From NCBI GenBank assembly GCA_002435145.1, contig DJLT01000005.1, positions 1 to 64,000 on the forward strand: 64,000 bases of DNA. Direction: 5' to 3'. The notes beneath the pieces were generated by a model, which worked only from the letters and a program-made list of their open reading frames with translations, had not been told where the DNA came from and did no database searches. Made by a program: the position numbers and the translations under genes. Below, one piece after another: positions 37,290-45,046 of this stretch. The DNA is from Neptuniibacter sp. UBA6509 (GTDB lineage Bacteria > Pseudomonadota > Gammaproteobacteria > Pseudomonadales > Balneatricaceae). Every line of letters begins with the position of its first letter. Position 1 is the first letter of the stretch.

Positions 37290-38040
37290 CGTAAGCCCAA
37301 TTATTATTTTTTTTGGTTTACCAACATCCAAAAATCATGCATTAGCACCACACCTATTCACAATAACATTCCACCCCAGATTCACTAACATTAAGCGTCA
37401 TGAGTATTCAAATTCCTGCCCATTATCTAATTCGCGAACATTTCACCATACATAAACTATAAACAATTTAATGGAATAATTCGGCAATCGGTATATTCAT
37501 TTCACATCCCGGAAAAGAAACTAACAGCGGAATTAAACTTACTATGCGCTATAAATAACCTGCATTTTCTTTTCAAGAAACAGAACGTTAACTAGATAGC
37601 GCTGAACTTTAATCCAAGTAAAACCAATCAAGCATATTAGAATTTTCATACATAGTTTTCCCAAAGGAAAACAACTACATATCTGCCGGAATACAACACT
37701 AATCAGACAATAAAAAGCCAGGTTCACTGTTGGAATAGCCACTAACAGTGAGCATTCACTTTTTAACTAACAGACAGATTTGCAAGAAATTTTTAATAGA
37801 AGACAACAAAATAGGTACGACTTTCGTTGCCAATAGATCGGTGATTCCTTAATTTTTGTGCACAAATAAAACATAGCGATGAAAAATAGACTAAAAGCCC
37901 CTATTAAACACCTGACAATTCCCCGCTAAAGCGATAGATTAACCTATTACTGTAAGATAACTTCATTTGCTCACTGTAAAGAGTTGTGACTAGTGAAGAT
38001 AAGCCTTACTTTAATCACAAATTCGCTCGGAGAGTTATTG
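37290..38040. other. Long intergenic region upstream of luxP
   Basis: 751 bp without a convincing gene. It is AT-rich and must contain the promoters of the YCF48-RND operon (minus) and the luxP operon (plus). I see the inverted repeat at 37724-37751 and a perfect 12-bp palindrome TTTGTGCACAAA at 37855-37866, but no clear -35/-10 pair. Confidence 0.6.
37724..37751. repeat. Inverted repeat upstream of luxP
   Basis: Perfect 8-bp arms TCACTGTT/AACAGTGA with an inner GG-aatag-CC pairing, about 290 bp before the luxP start. Operator or RNA hairpin; there is no T run. Confidence 0.4.
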
Positions 38041-39153
38041 ATGTACCGACGTTTATACGATCCACTAATCTGGCTTCTTTTGGCTATCTCTTGCTCATCA
38101 CCTGTCCGAGCTGAAGTTAATGCTCAATACATCCGATTAAGCGATTACGTCAACCTGCACCCAGAACAAACCGAGAAAATGAATCGATTTTCGACCTTGG
38201 TTCGTGAGCCGGCCTCTCCTCTAAAATCCAATAATACAACACCCATAAAACTGGCCATTATCTATCCTGGAGAGCAGACGTCTGACTATTGGCGCCGCAG
38301 TGTTTCCACTATCGAAAAAAGATTAACTGAATCAAGTGTTGATTATGAACTCAAGACGTTTTTCTCTCGACCCGGGATCGACATTGAACTACAGAGCCAG
38401 CAGCTCCGCATCGCTATCGACTGGAAACCTGACTATTTGGTATTCACACTGGATGCGTTGAGGCATCAAGCCATGGTGGAGCGCATACTATTACGTGGCA
38501 CTCCTAAATTAATTTTACAAAACATCACCACACCATTAAGCCACTGGTCCGAAGTTCGCCCTTTCATGTACACAGGATTTGATCATGAATATGGATCGCA
38601 TTTACTAGCAGAGGAGATGCTGACTCAACAGCCCACAGGCAAATACAGCATGCTATATTTTGCCCCTGGATATGTCAGCCAAATGCGCGGGGATACTTTT
38701 GTTAGCCATACAGCCGAACGCCCTGATCTACAAAAAGTAAGTAGTTACTATACAAAAGGAGATAGAGATATTGCCTATCAAGCGACCTTGGCCGCGCTTG
38801 AAGCAGACCCGGACCTAAACATGCTTTTTGCTTGTTCTACTGATATTGCTTTAGGTGCCGTTGATGCTTTAAAACAAACAAACAAACTCGAACAAGTACT
38901 CATTAATGGCTGGGGCGGCGGTCAGAGCGAAATCACAGCGCTTAAGAATAAAGAGATCGACCTTACTGTCATGCGCATGAATGACGATAGCAGTGTCGCT
39001 ATAGCCGAAGCAATTAAACTAGACTTAGATAATATGGAAGATCAAGTACCTCATGTTTATTCTGGGGATATAGTTCTACTAAATCATCAAGCTGATGCCT
39101 CAAGAATTGAACAACTTGAGCAACGCGCATTTCGATATAGCGGCTTGAAGTGA
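38041..39153 (+). CDS. luxP: LuxP-type autoinducer-2-binding periplasmic protein
   Basis: 370 aa from the ATG at 38041 (GGAGAG site 8 nt upstream; a GTG 48 bp earlier would precede the signal sequence). Signal peptide 1-24 ending VRA. The body is a two-lobed ribose-binding-type fold that follows Vibrio harveyi LuxP closely: PGEQTSDYW, LILQNITTP, RGDTF, ACSTDIALGAVDAL, NGWGGG, DLTVMRMNDD, VYSGD, RAFRYS. The residues I recall as contacting AI-2 in the LuxP structure (Q77, S79, W82, N159, R215, S265, T266, D267, W289, R310) are all present as Q79, S81, W84, N161, R216, S266, T267, D268, W291 and R312. It is followed after 5 nt by a LuxQ-type sensor. No luxS lies in this window. Confidence 0.93.
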   Translation: MYRRLYDPLIWLLLAISCSSPVRAEVNAQYIRLSDYVNLHPEQTEKMNRFSTLVREPASPLKSNNTTPIKLAIIYPGEQTSDYWRRSVSTIEKRLTESSVDYELKTFFSRPGIDIELQSQQLRIAIDWKPDYLVFTLDALRHQAMVERILLRGTPKLILQNITTPLSHWSEVRPFMYTGFDHEYGSHLLAEEMLTQQPTGKYSMLYFAPGYVSQMRGDTFVSHTAERPDLQKVSSYYTKGDRDIAYQATLAALEADPDLNMLFACSTDIALGAVDALKQTNKLEQVLINGWGGGQSEITALKNKEIDLTVMRMNDDSSVAIAEAIKLDLDNMEDQVPHVYSGDIVLLNHQADASRIEQLEQRAFRYSGLK

Positions 39154-39158
39154 TATCT

Positions 39159-42100
39159 ATGAGAAAATTACGCTTTTCCACAGCCCTGCTATCTATTGCC
39201 TTAATAGCATTCTGCACTGTTATTTTGATGCTGCTTGTCCCAGCTTATCAAGGCTCCCAAAGAGCCTTGCTTGAAGAGATCGGTATTACACACAAAAAAA
39301 ACCAAAAAGTTTTACAGCAGTTCTTTGATAAATATCTTCAGGTCGCTACTCACCATGCAGAAGAAACCAGCCAACGAAAGCTATTGGTTACTGCTCTAAA
39401 AAACAACAACCTTTCAGCGGCTAGGAGCTTCCTGAACGCGCAACTTTCAGGACAAGCAGGTGAAAGCATACATGCCTTTTCACTGCATAAAGGCTCAGAA
39501 AGCAGTTCCTCACTTCAAGTTTTTAACACTGCACTTCTAGGTATGAGGATTGATCTAACAGAACTGCTTGAATCTGTTGAAACAGACCGCAACTGGAGCA
39601 TTAAAAGCCTAACAACCAACGAAGGCTCGTCCCATCTACTTCATATCTCCTTTCCCGTTATAAACGACCATCTTGGTGAGGTCATTGGTACGCTTAACGC
39701 TTTTATACTATTGAATGACAATTTCCAAATAATAAGTGAAATTCAAAGCTTAACGGGGGCGGATAATGTTGGTTTATTTGCGAAAAACAAACTAATTTCA
39801 GGATTGTCTCTCACACCCAAAGCATTACCACTTCTTGAAAATCTAGACCCTAGCCAGCCTTTCAATATAAACGAGAGCGGAAAAACGATACATCAGTACA
39901 CTCTATCGTTAGGTCAGAACGAACATTTCCACACAAAACTGACCCTACCTAATACATCACTAATTGTATTAGAAGACGCATATACCAAAGACCTTGGCAC
40001 AGCCTTGCTCGGCATAATATTAATCATTATCATCACCGTATTCCTTATCTCTTACCTAACCAGAAGCTCTTTAACCAAACTTGTTAATTATGCTGATCGT
40101 ATGGCAACCCGCAAAGAGATAGAGCCCTTTCCTCCAGGCCCTTTTTCTGAATTCAACGGGCTAGGGCACACCATTGAGCATATGGTGCACAAAATAAGTG
40201 AGCATGAAAGCCAGTTAAACGGCATCATTGAAAACACACCCAACATCCTATTTATTAAAGGAATCGATCTACGTTACAAAATGGTAAGCGCCAACTACTC
40301 AACGCTTGCAAAGATAGATTCAAGTCAAATCATTGGCAAAACTGACGAAGAAATTTTCAGCAAAGAACATGCGAATATTATCCAAACAAGTGATTTATAT
40401 GTCATTAAGCAACGTACTTCTCAGCAAATAGAATACAGCTTGGGCAAGGATACGGATAAACGACAATACCTGAGCACCAAATTTCCATTAACTGACGACA
40501 ACGGTTTGATCTATGCTGTTGGCGGTATAATCACCGATATTACAGACCTTAAAAGAGCCCAATCTCACAATCATTTAGCAGAACAAATCTTTGATCAAGC
40601 AGGTGAGGCCATACTCGTCGTCAACACTAATTTTGAAGTCGTCTCCAGCAACAGTGCATTCAACGCCCTCAGTGGATTACTCGTCGACGAGATTTCACAG
40701 TTTTCCAAAAAACTGTTTATCGACAACCCCATCATTCAGCTTAGACTGCAGCAGCATAAACGCTGGCAAGGCGAAACAGAACTGCGGCATAAAGATGGTC
40801 GATCAATTCCAATTTGGTTGTCTGCAAGTAGCATTACAACCGATGATGAACAGACGCAGTTCCTGATTATTTTCTCAGATATTTCAGCCCTTAAAAGTGC
40901 CGAAACTCAGTTAGAGCGACTTTCAAATTATGACAATTTAACGAATTTACCTAACCGCAGTTTATTCTTTGACCGCTTAAGCTCTGCGATTGAACGCTCC
41001 AGCAGAGCAAACAACAAAACCGCTCTATTTTTTATTAACATCGATCGTTTTAAAAACATCAACGACACATACGGACATGCGGTAGGTGATCAACTATTAA
41101 TCGAAACGGCTAACCGCATCACACAATGTATTCGACCCGATGACACTGTATCTCGTCTGGGGGGGGATGAATTCGGAGTCATCATCCAAGGAGTCCAAAG
41201 TTTAGAAGTTATCAATTACATCTGCCATCAAATTCAGGAAGCTCTTCGCTCACCGTTTCAGCTTGAGAACTTCTCAAGCTCCTCGCCAGCCAGCATTGGT
41301 ATATCGCTCTACCCAGATGATAGCGCTGATGCAAAAACCCTGCTTACTCATGCAGACACCGCTATGTACCAAGTAAAAAATAAAGGGCGAAACGGTATAC
41401 AGTTCTATGATCAAGCCCTAAACCAAAAAGCTGAAGAGCAAGTAAAATTAGAAGAGGACCTGAGAAACGCACTCATCCATGATGAGCTATTTTTAGCGTT
41501 TCAGCCTCGTTTTAATATTGATGGTACCCACATATTAAGCGCTGAAGCCTTAACGCGCTGGAACCACCCTCAACAAGGGATCATCCCACCCGGTATATTT
41601 ATAGAACTAGCAGAACAAACAGGCCTCATTGTAGAGCTTGGGCGCTACATTCTTCAGACTGCTTGTGTAGCAGCCAAAGCATGGAACGTTAATCCAGACC
41701 ACCCTATACCCGTCTCCGTAAATCTTTCAGCCCGACAAATTTATGATCCTGATCTAATCGATGATATTTCTCAGGCATTATCCGTTAGTCAATTGCCACC
41801 AGAGCTTTTGGAGTTAGAGATCACCGAAACATTAGCCATTGAAGACCTTGATAAGGTTATCGACAAATTAAACCGAATCAAAGATATGGGAATCCGCATG
41901 TCTGTTGATGATTTCGGCACAGGCTACTCATCACTGATTTACCTAAAAAAATTACCTGTGAGCACTGTAAAAATTGATCGCTCTTTTGTCATGGACGTAC
42001 CGGGCAATCAAGATGATGAGCATATCGTTTCTGCAATCATTTCCATGTCTCACTCTTTACAGCTAACAGTGGTCGCCGAAGGCGTAGAAACGAAAGAACA

Positions 42101-42206
42101 ATTAGAATTTTTAAAGGCACACCAATGCGATGAGATCCAAGGCTTCCTCTTAGGAAAACCTGGTCCATCAAGCGTTTTATTGGAACATGCCCAAAGTCAC
42201 TTATAG
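39159..42206 (+). CDS. LuxQ-type periplasmic sensor fused to PAS-PAS-GGDEF-EAL
   Basis: 1015 aa from the ATG at 39159. TM1 about residues 8-30, a periplasmic domain 31-275 that resembles the LuxQ tandem-PDC sensor (FFDKYLQVATHHAEE, LGEVIGTLNAFILLNDNF, GADNVGLFAKNKL), TM2 about 277-302, and a LuxQ-like linker with FSEFNGLGHTIEHM. Where LuxQ continues as kinase-receiver, this protein has two PAS domains (about 345-590), a GGDEF domain with intact GGDEF (668-672) and inhibitory site RPDD (659-662) five residues before it, and an EAL domain with intact EALTRW (796-801), NLSARQ and DDFGTGYSS. Both synthesis and hydrolysis of c-di-GMP look possible. The luxP start-to-stop spacing makes it an operon partner, so LuxP-AI-2 should control its output. 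Confidence 0.92.
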   Translation: MRKLRFSTALLSIALIAFCTVILMLLVPAYQGSQRALLEEIGITHKKNQKVLQQFFDKYLQVATHHAEETSQRKLLVTALKNNNLSAARSFLNAQLSGQAGESIHAFSLHKGSESSSSLQVFNTALLGMRIDLTELLESVETDRNWSIKSLTTNEGSSHLLHISFPVINDHLGEVIGTLNAFILLNDNFQIISEIQSLTGADNVGLFAKNKLISGLSLTPKALPLLENLDPSQPFNINESGKTIHQYTLSLGQNEHFHTKLTLPNTSLIVLEDAYTKDLGTALLGIILIIIITVFLISYLTRSSLTKLVNYADRMATRKEIEPFPPGPFSEFNGLGHTIEHMVHKISEHESQLNGIIENTPNILFIKGIDLRYKMVSANYSTLAKIDSSQIIGKTDEEIFSKEHANIIQTSDLYVIKQRTSQQIEYSLGKDTDKRQYLSTKFPLTDDNGLIYAVGGIITDITDLKRAQSHNHLAEQIFDQAGEAILVVNTNFEVVSSNSAFNALSGLLVDEISQFSKKLFIDNPIIQLRLQQHKRWQGETELRHKDGRSIPIWLSASSITTDDEQTQFLIIFSDISALKSAETQLERLSNYDNLTNLPNRSLFFDRLSSAIERSSRANNKTALFFINIDRFKNINDTYGHAVGDQLLIETANRITQCIRPDDTVSRLGGDEFGVIIQGVQSLEVINYICHQIQEALRSPFQLENFSSSSPASIGISLYPDDSADAKTLLTHADTAMYQVKNKGRNGIQFYDQALNQKAEEQVKLEEDLRNALIHDELFLAFQPRFNIDGTHILSAEALTRWNHPQQGIIPPGIFIELAEQTGLIVELGRYILQTACVAAKAWNVNPDHPIPVSVNLSARQIYDPDLIDDISQALSVSQLPPELLELEITETLAIEDLDKVIDKLNRIKDMGIRMSVDDFGTGYSSLIYLKKLPVSTVKIDRSFVMDVPGNQDDEHIVSAIISMSHSLQLTVVAEGVETKEQLEFLKAHQCDEIQGFLLGKPGPSSVLLEHAQSHL

Positions 42207-42263
42207 TTTTAAATGGCGACTATACAGACACGGCATATAAAATAAGCAGTTCCCATAAAGCTT

Positions 42264-42282
42264 GAGATTGATTATCATTAAC
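42264..42282 (+). promoter_or_regulatory. Fur box
   Basis: GAGATTGATTATCATTAAC matches 15 of 19 bases of the GATAATGATAATCATTATC Fur consensus. It lies 23 bp before a small Cys gene and about 215 bp before ferritin. Confidence 0.65.
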
Positions 42283-42304
42283 AAAAATAATCTCTGAGTT
42301 TGCA

Positions 42305-42463
42305 ATGACCAAGCAAAAAACCCTCTGCAAATTTAAAAAAAGCGAGATCGATAACCATTTCAAGGAAATTGCAAAGATCACTCGGTCAAGCCGATACCTT
42401 TGTAAAAAATGCGCTCGCTCAGCCGATGCAAAAAGCTGGCTGTGTAAACCAGAATTAATTTAA
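42305..42463 (+). CDS. 52-aa Cys-containing basic protein upstream of ferritin
   Basis: Short reading frame from ATG 42305 to TAA 42461: 52 residues, Lys-rich, with a CKKC pair (LCKKCARSA) and single cysteines near each end (TLCKF, WLCKP). The four-Cys layout could bind iron or zinc. No clear ribosome-binding site, but it sits directly behind a good Fur box and 34 bp before ftnA. Family not recognised; a role in iron handling is inferred from context. Confidence 0.5.
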   Translation: MTKQKTLCKFKKSEIDNHFKEIAKITRSSRYLCKKCARSADAKSWLCKPELI

Positions 42464-42497
42464 CTGAATTTCCAAACCTTATACAAAGGATTCACCC

Positions 42498-43034
42498 ATG
42501 CTTAGCCCTGCAATGCTTGAAAAGCTTAACGAACAAATCAATTTAGAGTTCTTTTCTTCAAACCTGTACCTCCAAATGGGCGCGTGGGCAGAATCAAAAG
42601 GCTATGAAGGCTGTTCTGAATTTCTCTATCAGCATGCTGATGAAGAGATGTCACACATGAAGCGACTTTTCACATACGTTAACGAAACAGGTGCTGTCGC
42701 CCTAATAGGTCAAATAGAAGCACCAGAAGCCACCTATGAGTCAATCAGTGACCTATTTGAAAAAGTGTACGAGCATGAGTGCTTTATCACTGGTAAGATA
42801 AACGAACTAGCCCACACAGCCTTCACAAATCAAGACTACTCTACGTTTAGTTTCCTTCAGTGGTATGTTGCTGAACAGCACGAAGAAGAAAAACTATTCA
42901 ATGGTATTCTTGATAAGATCAAAATTATCGGTGAAGATGGCAAGGGCCTATTCTTTATTGACAAAGAGATTGGCGAATTAGCCAAGAACGGCTCAGGCGG
43001 CAGCATCATGGAAGGCTCCACCGTCGAAATGTAA
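42498..43034 (+). CDS. ftnA: Ferritin (non-haem, FtnA type)
   Basis: 178 aa four-helix iron-storage protein. The ferroxidase residues of the FtnA family are visible: Glu in NLEFFSSNLYLQMG, the E-x-x-H pair in HADEEMSHMKRLF, and Glu in EHECFITGKI and AEQHEEEKLF. Cytoplasmic 24-mer that stores Fe(III). The Fur box and small Cys gene upstream suggest iron-dependent expression. An AT-rich stem (about 43094-43120, AAACTTA/TAAGTTT) follows and may end the transcript. Confidence 0.95.
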   Translation: MLSPAMLEKLNEQINLEFFSSNLYLQMGAWAESKGYEGCSEFLYQHADEEMSHMKRLFTYVNETGAVALIGQIEAPEATYESISDLFEKVYEHECFITGKINELAHTAFTNQDYSTFSFLQWYVAEQHEEEKLFNGILDKIKIIGEDGKGLFFIDKEIGELAKNGSGGSIMEGSTVEM

Positions 43035-43120
43035 CACAAGCAATTTCAATAAGTTACATAAAACTCTTACATAGAAAGATAAGTATCAGTAAAAAACTTA
43101 TGTTTTTATTAAGTTTTATC

Positions 43121-43147
43121 TAAAGATTTTTTGAACTTGCCCGATAT
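43121..43147 (+). promoter_or_regulatory. Sigma28-like promoter before the small zinc-ribbon gene
   Basis: TAAAGATT-N11-CCCGATAT: -35 seven of eight and -10 six of eight against TAAAGTTT/GCCGATAA, with exact spacing. The predicted start is about 36 nt upstream of the GTG at 43192. Confidence 0.45.
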
Positions 43148-43191
43148 TTATATAGCATCACCTCATGCCTCATATAGGGAAGGATAAAAGC

Positions 43192-43401
43192 GTGAATACT
43201 GACTGCGTACATTGTTTTGAACTGATTAAAACGGGCAAGGATCATCCGTTGTTAAAAACGGTTAGCGATCTAGGTCACTCTCAAATATGTAAATGCGGGC
43301 AATGCGGCTCTCTTCTGATGAGCACTGCAGGGCAATGGGAAATGGTGCTTAAAGGCTCTATCTCTCGCCGACAAAAACGTAACAAAAGAAATGCTGCATA
43401 A
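43192..43401 (+). CDS. Small zinc-ribbon-like protein
   Basis: 69 aa from GTG 43192, which has an AGGGAAGGA site; an ATG at 43165 without a ribosome-binding site would add nine residues. Two Cys pairs (CVHC near the start and CKCGQC in the middle) suggest a zinc ribbon, and the C terminus is very basic (RRQKRNKRN). Function unknown. A sigma28-like promoter precedes it, and the 11-bp motif AGTTTTATCTA occurs on both sides (43112 and 43448). Confidence 0.6.
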   Translation: MNTDCVHCFELIKTGKDHPLLKTVSDLGHSQICKCGQCGSLLMSTAGQWEMVLKGSISRRQKRNKRNAA

Positions 43402-43444
43402 GCTATTTTTATTATTAAAAAGCTTGGCAGCATCGATCTCTACG

Positions 43445-43481
43445 CGTAGTTTTATCTAGACAGGAATCAGATAAAACTACG
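43445..43481. promoter_or_regulatory. Perfect 13-bp inverted repeat before the sigma54 activator gene
   Basis: Arms CGTAGTTTTATCT and AGATAAAACTACG separated by 11 nt, ending 6 bp before the ATG at 43488. Too close to the start to be a terminator and without a T run. It is either an operator (autoregulation) or a leader hairpin that occludes initiation. A CAGGA sequence lies in the loop. Confidence 0.6.
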
Positions 43482-43487
43482 GTAATC

Positions 43488-44873
43488 ATGAACTCTCTAC
43501 GTGAACTGATCGAACAGGATAATAATCACAGTCTACTGGATCTATTATCAAGCCTATGCCAAGGCTCAATTGCGGTAGATGAGCACTGCAACATCCTTTG
43601 GATGAGTGATGCTTATCGCAACTTGATCGATATTCCTGAGGGCACCAACCCAGTCGGCTCTCCGGTAGAAACCTTTCTGCCCACCACCCAACTTCCTCGC
43701 GTTATTAAGAGCGGCAAACCTAGCTTTGTTGACTTGATGCAAATCAAACAGCAATGGTGTGTTGTTACTCGACTCCCTATTAAAAATGCTGACCAACAAA
43801 CGATTGGTGCGATTGGCTTCGTCTTCTACGATGACCTAGATAGCTTACAGCCTTTATTCGATAAATTTGCGAGGCTTAGGCGGAAATTTGAAGATGAGAA
43901 AATACTTAGACCGAGCCGCTATGCTTTGGAAGATATGCTGGGCAACTCCCTTCCTACGCAACAATTGCGCAGACAAGCGCTACGTGCAGCCCAACTAGAT
44001 ACCACTTTACTTCTTCTAGGCGAGACCGGTACAGGCAAAGAACTACTGGCCCAAGGCATTCATCACGCCTCTACACGTAGAAGCGGGCCTTTTGTCGGAA
44101 TCAATATGGCCGCATTACCTGAATCACTGGCGGAGGCTGAACTCTTTGGCAGCGCACCTGGCGCATACACTGGCGCGCACAGCAAAGGTCGTATCGGAAA
44201 AGTACAACTTGCAGATGGTGGCACTTTATTTCTCGATGAAATAGCAGAAATGCCACTCGAAATGCAAGCAAAGCTTCTACGTGTACTTCAAGAACGTGAG
44301 ATAGAAGCCCTAGGTTCCAACAGACTCGAAAAAGTCGATGTTCGCATCATTGCTGCCACCGCGAAAGATCTGCGTCAAGCAGTTGAAAAGGGCACTTTTA
44401 GAGAAGACCTCTATTACCGTCTTAACGTTCTACCTATTCAATTACCACCGTTAAGGGAAAGACAAAACGATATACAAACCCTATCTTTTCATATGCTAAA
44501 ACAAATTCAGCACCAATCCCAACTACCGGAATTAGCGCTATCAGCATCTGCTTTACAGTGGCTAGAAACCTACCATTGGCCTGGCAATATTCGTGAATTA
44601 CGTAATCGCATTGAACGCGGCTGCGTTATGGCTGAAGGCGAGTTTATCGAAGCCGATGACTTAGGCGCACTGGATGACCTACCTAAGCAGCGAGATGAAC
44701 AGCCAGAACACACACACCCTTTCGAAAACACTCTTAGAGAGAGCCGTTCACAAGCTGAATTAAAAGCGATTAATCAAGCCATAAAGCTCTGCAACGGCAA
44801 CAAAACAGCAGCAGCAAAGCACTTAGGCATCTCACGCGCCAGCTTATATCTTCGACTAAAACAAGCACCTTAA
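43488..44873 (+). CDS. PAS-containing sigma54-dependent transcriptional activator
   Basis: 461 aa bacterial enhancer-binding protein. N-terminal PAS-like sensor (about 20-125, GSIAVDEHCNILWMSDAYR), AAA+ domain (about 150-385) with Walker A GETGTGKE, GAYTGA (the accepted variant of GAFTGA) and TLFLDEIAEM, and a C-terminal Fis HTH (GNKTAAAKHLGISRASLYLRL). No receiver, so it is probably controlled by a ligand. A consensus sigma54 promoter stands before the next gene, the CoA-transferase, which is its obvious target. The ligand may be a short-chain acid or ketoacid; this is inference. Confidence 0.88.
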   Translation: MNSLRELIEQDNNHSLLDLLSSLCQGSIAVDEHCNILWMSDAYRNLIDIPEGTNPVGSPVETFLPTTQLPRVIKSGKPSFVDLMQIKQQWCVVTRLPIKNADQQTIGAIGFVFYDDLDSLQPLFDKFARLRRKFEDEKILRPSRYALEDMLGNSLPTQQLRRQALRAAQLDTTLLLLGETGTGKELLAQGIHHASTRRSGPFVGINMAALPESLAEAELFGSAPGAYTGAHSKGRIGKVQLADGGTLFLDEIAEMPLEMQAKLLRVLQEREIEALGSNRLEKVDVRIIAATAKDLRQAVEKGTFREDLYYRLNVLPIQLPPLRERQNDIQTLSFHMLKQIQHQSQLPELALSASALQWLETYHWPGNIRELRNRIERGCVMAEGEFIEADDLGALDDLPKQRDEQPEHTHPFENTLRESRSQAELKAINQAIKLCNGNKTAAAKHLGISRASLYLRLKQAP

Positions 44874-44884
44874 TGTCTATTTTA

Positions 44885-44911
44885 TTAGACAGCAAAAAAG
44901 ACAGCGTCTAA
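44885..44911. promoter_or_regulatory. Candidate upstream activating site for the sigma54 activator
   Basis: Inverted repeat TTAGAC-N15-GTCTAA centred about 115 bp before the predicted start at about 45013, the usual distance for an enhancer. It could alternatively be part of the activator gene's 3' structure. Confidence 0.4.
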
Positions 44912-44928
44912 AAAAACAAACAAAAAAC

Positions 44929-44970
44929 ACAAGGCACGGCCTACCATAAAAAGGTAACGCCTTGTTTTAT
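44929..44970 (+). terminator. Terminator-like hairpin after the activator gene
   Basis: Arms ACAAGGC/GCCTTGT with inner TACC/GGTA, followed by TTTTAT. Confidence 0.55.
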
Positions 44971-44986
44971 ATAAACAAACATTAAA

Positions 44987-45001
44987 TGGCTCTGATTTTG
45001 C
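44987..45001 (+). promoter_or_regulatory. Sigma54 promoter of the CoA-transferase gene
   Basis: TGGCTC-N5-TTGC matches TGGCAC-N5-TTGC with one mismatch and has the invariant GG-N10-GC spacing. The -12 element ends 45 bp before the ATG at 45047. Confidence 0.75.
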
Positions 45002-45046
45002 TATACCTAACTAATACTAAAAATAATTAATCGTCAGGTAGATCCT

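Noticed and set aside
37855..37866. 12-bp palindrome TTTGTGCACAAA as a CRP or regulator site
   Set aside because: It does not have the TGTGA-N6-TCACA spacing of CRP and stands alone; kept only as a note in the intergenic entry.
43094..43120. Strong terminator after ftnA
   Set aside because: Only an AT-rich 7-bp stem; mentioned in the ferritin entry but not supported as a separate feature.
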